A stretch of 10,000 bases of DNA from Desulfovibrio sp. (lineage in GTDB: Bacteria > Desulfobacterota > Desulfovibrionia > Desulfovibrionales > Desulfovibrionaceae). The translations under genes were made by a program, and so were the position numbers. The DNA lies in assembly GCA_020217165.1 (NCBI GenBank), contig JAIWOE010000023.1, forward strand, positions 1 to 10,000, in the 5' to 3' direction. The notes beneath the pieces are model-generated. The model was not told the DNA's origin, searched no databases, and worked only from the letters and a program-made list of their open reading frames with translations. Every line of letters starts with the position of its first letter. The stretch's first letter is position 1. Below are positions 6,550 to 10,000 of this stretch, piece after piece.

Positions 6550-6649
6550 CCTTGGATGCGCGGTCGGCAGGTCGGCCACCCAGGGGGGGAGGGCGGCCAA
6601 TATGGGTGCCAGCCAAAGGCCGGACAATGTCAGAGCGCCGCTGTACAGC

Positions 6650-7003
6650 TCAGTCAACTCTGGCCTGTCGCGCGGCCGGAATTGACTCCCGGGGCAGGAT
6701 ATGCGGCCCCTGGGCCATGCGCAGCAAGTCAAAGGCGGCCCGGAAGGCCTCCACCGCCGTGTCCGTCACGTGGACGGGTACACCTGGTTGCAAGGTCTGG
6801 ATGACCCGCAGCACGTTGCCTTCCGGCACCCGCATCAACGCACGATCAACAAAGACGGCATCAAAGGGCACCTTGCTGAAGGCAAAGCTGTACACCGCCG
6901 CCACCGGAGAGCTGTGGCATTCACAGGTGAGGCCGGCGCGCTGCAGGGCTTGGCAAATCTGCTGCAACGTCGGGGCGCATCTGTGAATGGCGAGTACATG
7001 CAT
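6650..7003 (-). CDS. small receiver-like protein (degenerate response-regulator receiver domain), predicted sigma54-dependent
   Basis: The 117-residue protein has the strand-helix rhythm of a receiver domain: MHVLAIHRCAPTLQQICQAL (strand 1, helix 1), then GLTCECHSS, FDAVFVDRAL (strand 3), NVLRVIQTL, VPVHVTDT and EAFRAAFDLL. Asp53 stands where the phosphoacceptor is found. The acidic pair expected near residues 7-9 is replaced by IHR and no Lys is seen at the usual place, so normal Mg-dependent phosphorylation looks unlikely. There is no output domain. The ATG at 7003 is chosen because the sigma54 promoter (7037-7052, predicted start about 7026) leaves a 23-base leader with AAGG before it; the frame is open to 7162 but earlier ATGs lie within or before the promoter. 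It lies directly downstream of a sigma54 activator and may be its target, perhaps as a decoy or feedback partner. The receiver call is by eye. Confidence 0.65.
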   Translation of the reverse strand: MHVLAIHRCAPTLQQICQALQRAGLTCECHSSPVAAVYSFAFSKVPFDAVFVDRALMRVPEGNVLRVIQTLQPGVPVHVTDTAVEAFRAAFDLLRMAQGPHILPRESIPAARQARVD

Positions 7004-7036
7004 AGCATCACAGCCTTGCTTGTTCGTTGTGCCAGT

Positions 7037-7052
7037 AGCACGCATCGTGCCA
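7037..7052 (-). promoter_or_regulatory. sigma54 (-24/-12) promoter of the receiver-like gene
   Basis: The minus strand reads TGGCACGATGCGTGCT, matching the consensus TGGCACG-N4-TTGCW at every defined position except the first T of the -12 box, with correct spacing. The -12 C at 7038 puts the transcription start near 7026. GCACG-CAT-CGTGC within it also forms a small dyad. Position between the upstream terminator and the start codon at 7003 supports function. Confidence 0.8.
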
Positions 7053-7074
7053 AAGCAAGGCGCGGCGACATCGC

Positions 7075-7096
7075 ATTGTAACATATTGAATACAAT
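7075..7096. promoter_or_regulatory. AT-rich inverted repeat upstream of the sigma54 promoter
   Basis: ATTGTA (7075-7080) and TACAAT (7091-7096) are exact inverted copies 10 bases apart; a nested TATTG-AATA-CAATA overlaps them (7085-7098). At about -49 to -70 from the predicted start it could bind a second regulator or a DNA-bending protein between enhancer and promoter. The short, AT-rich arms mean chance is possible. Confidence 0.35.
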
Positions 7097-7106
7097 AAGA
7101 TAATAT

Positions 7107-7133
7107 AAAAAATGCCCCACGACTGGTGCGGGG
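7107..7133 (-). terminator. Rho-independent terminator of the kinase/regulator operon
   Basis: On the minus strand CCCCGC (7133-7128) pairs with GTGGGG (7120-7115) through one G-T wobble, giving a 6-bp stem with a 7-base loop. It is followed by AT-free CA and then six T (7112-7107) and an AT-rich stretch. It lies 42 bases after the stop codon of the sigma54 activator. Confidence 0.7.
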
Positions 7134-7140
7134 TGGAGCT

Positions 7141-7154
7141 GTGCGTAATCGCAC
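7141..7154. promoter_or_regulatory. candidate enhancer (UAS) dyad 1
   Basis: GTGCGTAATCGCAC has perfect 5-base inverted arms (GTGCG/CGCAC) around TAAT. It lies at about -115 to -128 from the predicted sigma54 start, in the usual range for NtrC-type activator sites. A near copy lies 29 bases away at 7170-7183. Confidence 0.6.
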
Positions 7155-7169
7155 GACAGCATGTGCGGC

Positions 7170-7183
7170 GTGCGTTATCGCTC
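7170..7183. promoter_or_regulatory. candidate enhancer (UAS) dyad 2
   Basis: GTGCGTTATCGCTC matches dyad 1 at 12 of 14 positions, in the same orientation, at about -144 to -157. It overlaps the stop codon (7175-7177) of the activator gene, so its sequence is partly constrained by coding. Confidence 0.55.
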
Positions 7184-8629
7184 GCCAAGTTTCTGCAGTC
7201 GGCGATGCAGGGCAAAGCGCGAGATGCCCAGGTAGGCGGCGGCGCGGCTCTTGTTGCCCTGGAATTTGGCCAGGGCCTGCTCCACGATGGCGGTGATGAG
7301 GGCTTCCAGGTCCAGGCCGTCGTCGGGGAGGGTCAGGGGATGCGCCTGCTGGGGGAAGACGGTCGCGCCGCCGCAGGCAACAGGCTCCGTCGCAGTAAGG
7401 AATGTCAGGTGTGCCGGGAGCAGGATCGGGCCATCGCAGGTGAGCACGGCGCGTTCGATGGCGTGTTCCAGCTCTCGCACATTGCCCGGCCAGGAATGGC
7501 CCATGAGCAAGGCCATGGCTTCCGTTGAAATCTGTGAAAAATCCTTACGTTTTTTGACGGATTCGCGTTTCAGGAAGTGGTGCGCCAGGGCTTCGATGTC
7601 CTGCGGGCGTTGCCGCAAGGGAGGAATCACCAGATGGCCGACCTTGAGCCGGTGAAACAGGTCACGCCGGAAGCGGCCCTCGCCCACCAGTTGTTCCAGG
7701 CCGCGGTTGGCTGCGCAAATGACGCGGGCACGGAACTGCCGCCGCTTGACGCCTCCCACGCGGTAATAGGTACGTTCCTCCAGCACTCGCAACAGCTTGG
7801 GCTGCAGGGTCAGGGGCAGTTCGGCGATTTCATCCAAAAAAAGGGTGCCTTGGCCAGCCAGTTCCAGCTTGCCCTGGGCGCCCCGGGGGGCGCTGCCGGT
7901 GTAGGCGCCGGGATCGTGGCCAAAGAGTTCGGCTTCGAACAGTTCTGCGGGGATGGCGGCACAGTTGATGGCCACAAAGGGTTCGTCACAACCGCCTTCG
8001 CCAAAGTGGATGGCCCGGGCCACCACCTCCTTGCCCACGCCGGTTTCGCCTTCCAGCAGCACGGGTACGTCCGGGTTGGCATGGAACAGCCGGGTCTCCT
8101 GGAACAGGCGCAGCATGGGGGCGGAGGCGGCCACCACGCCTTCCAGCCCGGCTCGTTCCCGCAGCAGGCGGCGGGCATGGTCCAGGTCCTGACGCAGGGT
8201 GCTGGTGGCGGCGGCCACGTGCTGCTCCACGGGGGCTTTCAGGGCCTGATTTTCCCGCAGCAGGGCCTGATGTTCTGCGGCGCGCTCCAGCACAGCAGCC
8301 AGCTCCCGGGCATTGATGGGCTTGTTCAGGTAGTCGTAGGCACCCTTGCGCAGGGCCTCGATGGCGGTTTCCATGTCCCCATGGCCGGTGATGAGCACCA
8401 CGTCACAGGAGCTTGTTTCCGGGGCGGCCTTGATGGCCGTCAGCAACTCCAGCCCGTCCATGCCGGGCATGCGGATGTCCGTGACCACCAGGGGAAAGCG
8501 CTCCTGCCGCATGCGGACCAGGGCTTCCTCACCGCCGGTCACGGCCGTGGGAGAGTGCCCCAAATCGGCGATGACCACTTCCAGGCTTTTGAGACTGTTG
8601 GGATTGTCATCCACCACCAGCACGCGCAT
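7175..8629 (-). CDS. NtrC-family sigma54-dependent response regulator
   Basis: This 484-residue activator of sigma54 RNA polymerase is phosphorylated by the adjacent kinase. Residues 1-118 are the receiver: acidic Asp7/Asp8 (VVDDNP), phosphoacceptor Asp51 (VTDIRMPGMDG), Thr81 and Lys103 (NKP), all intact. A coiled linker (about 119-160) leads to the AAA+ domain (about 163-395): Walker A GETGVGKE (194-201), sigma54-contact loop GAYTGS (241-246, classically GAFTGA), Walker B GTLFLDEI (261-268), arginine-finger region FRRDLFHRL (320-328) and WPGNVREL (380-387). The end (about 440-484) is a Fis-type helix-turn-helix, NKSRAAAYLGISRFALHRRL. The start at 8629 lies 7 bases after the kinase stop, with its ribosome-binding site GAGGTG overlapping that stop; a longer reading to 8710 would overlap the kinase. 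Dyads at 7141-7183 are the likely binding sites. Confidence 0.95.
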   Translation of the reverse strand: MRVLVVDDNPNSLKSLEVVIADLGHSPTAVTGGEEALVRMRQERFPLVVTDIRMPGMDGLELLTAIKAAPETSSCDVVLITGHGDMETAIEALRKGAYDYLNKPINARELAAVLERAAEHQALLRENQALKAPVEQHVAAATSTLRQDLDHARRLLRERAGLEGVVAASAPMLRLFQETRLFHANPDVPVLLEGETGVGKEVVARAIHFGEGGCDEPFVAINCAAIPAELFEAELFGHDPGAYTGSAPRGAQGKLELAGQGTLFLDEIAELPLTLQPKLLRVLEERTYYRVGGVKRRQFRARVICAANRGLEQLVGEGRFRRDLFHRLKVGHLVIPPLRQRPQDIEALAHHFLKRESVKKRKDFSQISTEAMALLMGHSWPGNVRELEHAIERAVLTCDGPILLPAHLTFLTATEPVACGGATVFPQQAHPLTLPDDGLDLEALITAIVEQALAKFQGNKSRAAAYLGISRFALHRRLQKLGER

Positions 8630-8636
8630 GGGCACC

Positions 8637-10000
8637 TCAGGCCGCCTCGGCGGCGCGCAACACCAGGGTAAAGCGGGCGCCCTGGGGCGCGGCTGCCTGG
8701 GCCAGCACATCCGCCCCCCAGGCTCGGGCCAGGCTGTGGACGATGGACAGCCCCAGCCCCATGCACAGGCTGGCGTCCTTAGTGGTGAAGAAGGGATCGA
8801 ACAGCCGGTCCTGCCGTCCCCCCAGGCCGGGGCCGTTGTCTTCCACGATGAGCAACACCCGGTTTGTCTCGGCTCGAACGTCCACCCGGATGCATTTGGG
8901 GTGTTCGGGGGTTGCGGGCAGGGTGTCCAGGGCCTGCATGGCGTTGACCACCAGATTGATGACCACCTGCTCCAGCTGCATGGGGCTGGCCAGAGCCAGG
9001 GGCAGATTCTCGGCCTGGGTCAGGGAAAGCTCGATGCCGTGGGCGGCCAGCTGGGCACGCAGGAGCTGCAGGCCGCTGCGCACGCAGGCGCCCACGTCCA
9101 CGGGCTGGATGGTGGCGGGGGTATCCAGCTGGGAGAGGGCGCGCATGTGGTTGATGATGTCGCGGACCTTGCCGGCTTCTTGCAGCATCAGGCTGATGCG
9201 TTGTCGGATGGTGGCCAGGGGCAGGGACGGGTTGTTTTCCAGCAGCATTTCCAGGCCGCTGCCGTACAGTTGCAGGGCGTTGAGGGGCTGGTTGATCTCA
9301 TGGGCGATGCCGGCAGCCAGGGTGCCCATGGCTTCCAGCTTCTGGGCGCGGTGCAGCCGGGCTTCCACGGCCAGCTTTTCGGTCACATCTTCCACCAACA
9401 GGATGATATCCCGGCCGGTCTCGCTGCCCGTGGGCAGGGGGCAGAAGGTAAAGCGCAGGGTGCGGGGACCCTGGGGCAGGGGGACCTCCAGGTGCAGCTC
9501 CTGGGGAGCATCGTCGCAGGCTCCTGGGGCACAGGGGCAGGGAGCGGCCTGGTCCAGGGTGGGCAGCAGGCGCCGGCAGTGGGGCTGGGTATCGAAGGAA
9601 AGGTGCGGATACCACCGCCGCAGTTGGAGGTTGGCCAGGACAATGCGCTGGCGTGCGTCGATGACGGCCAGGCCCAGGGGCAGATTGTCCGTGATGGAGC
9701 GGGCCAGGTGCTCGCTCTTGACGGCGGCTTCCCGCGCATGGCGAAAGTGGGTGATGTCCACATGGGTGCCGGTGAAGGTCAGGGGCTTGCCGGCCTCGTC
9801 GCGGGAGACCACGCCACGGGTGAGAAACCACAGCTCCCGGCCATCCTTGTGGAGCATGCGATGCTCCTGTTCAAAGACGTCCAGCGCGCCTTCCATGTGG
9901 TCCCGGGCCGCGGCAAGGAGGGAGTCGCGGTCCTCGGGATGGATGCGGGAAGTCCAGGCCTCCACGGTGGACGGCAGTTCCGACTCGGCAAAGCCCAGCA
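8637..10000 (-). CDS. PAS-domain sensor histidine kinase (N-terminus outside window)
   Basis: The frame is open to the right edge with no start that fits, so at least 454 residues are visible and the N-terminus is missing. Counting from the codon at 9965 as 1: residues before about 80 are the end of a PAS domain with its PAC motif (HRMLHKDGRELWFLTRGVV, then GTHVDITHF). Residues about 88-195 are a second PAS domain (ITDNLPLGLAVIDARQRIVLAN, ending IILLVEDVTE) with Cys130, 143, 145 and 150 clustered. Residues about 207-280 are the dimerisation/phosphoacceptor domain with His222 in GIAHEINQPLNA. The ATPase domain has the N-box INLVVNAMQAL, G1 VEDNGPGLGG and G2 MGLGLSIVHSL. No membrane segment is in the visible part. 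It is of the NtrB-like type that pairs with sigma54 activators, and the regulator follows directly. The signal is unknown. Confidence 0.95.
   Translation of the reverse strand, partial: LGFAESELPSTVEAWTSRIHPEDRDSLLAAARDHMEGALDVFEQEHRMLHKDGRELWFLTRGVVSRDEAGKPLTFTGTHVDITHFRHAREAAVKSEHLARSITDNLPLGLAVIDARQRIVLANLQLRRWYPHLSFDTQPHCRRLLPTLDQAAPCPCAPGACDDAPQELHLEVPLPQGPRTLRFTFCPLPTGSETGRDIILLVEDVTEKLAVEARLHRAQKLEAMGTLAAGIAHEINQPLNALQLYGSGLEMLLENNPSLPLATIRQRISLMLQEAGKVRDIINHMRALSQLDTPATIQPVDVGACVRSGLQLLRAQLAAHGIELSLTQAENLPLALASPMQLEQVVINLVVNAMQALDTLPATPEHPKCIRVDVRAETNRVLLIVEDNGPGLGGRQDRLFDPFFTTKDASLCMGLGLSIVHSLARAWGADVLAQAAAPQGARFTLVLRAAEAA

Larger units (their letters stand above)
6384..6649 (-). ncRNA. 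structured 3' untranslated region with repeated C-rich hairpin loops (candidate regulatory RNA)
   Basis: Five stem-loops can be drawn. In minus-strand order they are: 6598-6574 (8-bp stem, one A-C mismatch, 9-base loop with seven C in the RNA); 6567-6525 (perfect 8-bp stem CCGACCGC/GCGGTCGG, 27-base loop with eight C); 6513-6475 (perfect 7-bp stem GGGAGCG/CGCTCCC, no C-run); 6464-6443 (perfect 7-bp stem GGGGACC/GGTCCCC, 8-base loop with seven C); and 6434-6395, the 14-bp terminator, whose loop also has seven C. No good coding frame is seen. Four of the five loops thus present a C7-C8 run. Repeated C-rich loops that pair with Shine-Dalgarno sequences are known from some bacterial small RNAs, notably in Staphylococcus. 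A regulatory role here is my inference. It could be released by processing or act as part of the mRNA. Confidence 0.45.

Noticed and set aside
6411..6589. Poly-G tracts as phase-variation switches
   Set aside because: None lies inside a coding frame or in the spacer of a promoter I can identify, so length change would not obviously switch a gene; the hairpin-loop setting explains them better.
6296..6616. N-terminal extension of the ADP-ribosylglycohydrolase-like protein to an upstream ATG
   Set aside because: The extension would run through a strong terminator and a promoter, and a good ribosome-binding site lies 7 bases before 6295.
6641..6648. Palindrome CTGTACAG just after the receiver-like gene
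   Set aside because: It is only eight bases with no loop, and such short palindromes are expected by chance.
7577..8671. Plus-strand open frame of 364 codons opposite the NtrC-type regulator
   Set aside because: The minus-strand protein has all NtrC-family motifs; the plus-strand translation is Gly/His/Gln-rich and matches nothing.

Overview
The window is GC-rich DNA from what looks like a deltaproteobacterium of the Desulfovibrio type. This is an inference from the style of the CheV, the PAS-kinase plus sigma54-activator pair, the IspH and the codon use; no rRNA or other marker is present. No tRNA, rRNA, insertion sequence or CRISPR array was seen.

The left part (1-3947, plus strand) is a tightly packed run of genes. 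It holds the tail of an unidentified Pro/Gly-rich protein, a small membrane-anchored coiled-coil protein (overlapping the tail), a 124-residue protein of unknown function, a tRNA-dihydrouridine synthase, IspH (isoprenoid synthesis) and CheV (chemotaxis coupling). Gaps are short, so much of this is probably co-transcribed. After a 119-base gap that carries possible promoters and a bulged dyad comes a 412-residue helical, Cys-rich protein I do not recognise (4067-5305, plus). It converges with a minus-strand ADP-ribosylglycohydrolase-fold protein (5345-6295), whose own sigma70-type promoter lies at 6335-6363.

The right part (6384-10000, minus strand) is the most interesting. A PAS-containing histidine kinase, running off the right edge, is followed 7 bases later by an NtrC-type response regulator with a sigma54-interacting AAA+ domain. 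Just after the regulator come two tandem 14-base near-identical dyads (7141-7154 and 7170-7183), a Rho-independent terminator (7107-7133) and a near-consensus sigma54 -24/-12 promoter (7037-7052). The promoter drives a 117-residue protein that looks like a degenerate receiver domain (6650-7003). The dyads fall at about -115 to -157 from the predicted start, where enhancer sites for such activators normally lie. I infer a self-contained circuit in which the kinase/regulator pair switches on the small receiver-like protein.

The transcript of that small gene would end in an unusual 3' region (6384-6649). It contains five predicted stem-loops, four of which display a run of 7-8 C (in the minus-strand RNA) in the loop. 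The last one, with a 14-bp perfect stem and a U7 tail, is the terminator. Such C-rich loops are the kind that pair with Shine-Dalgarno sequences in some regulatory RNAs. The transcript may therefore have both a coding and an RNA-regulatory role; this part is hypothesis.
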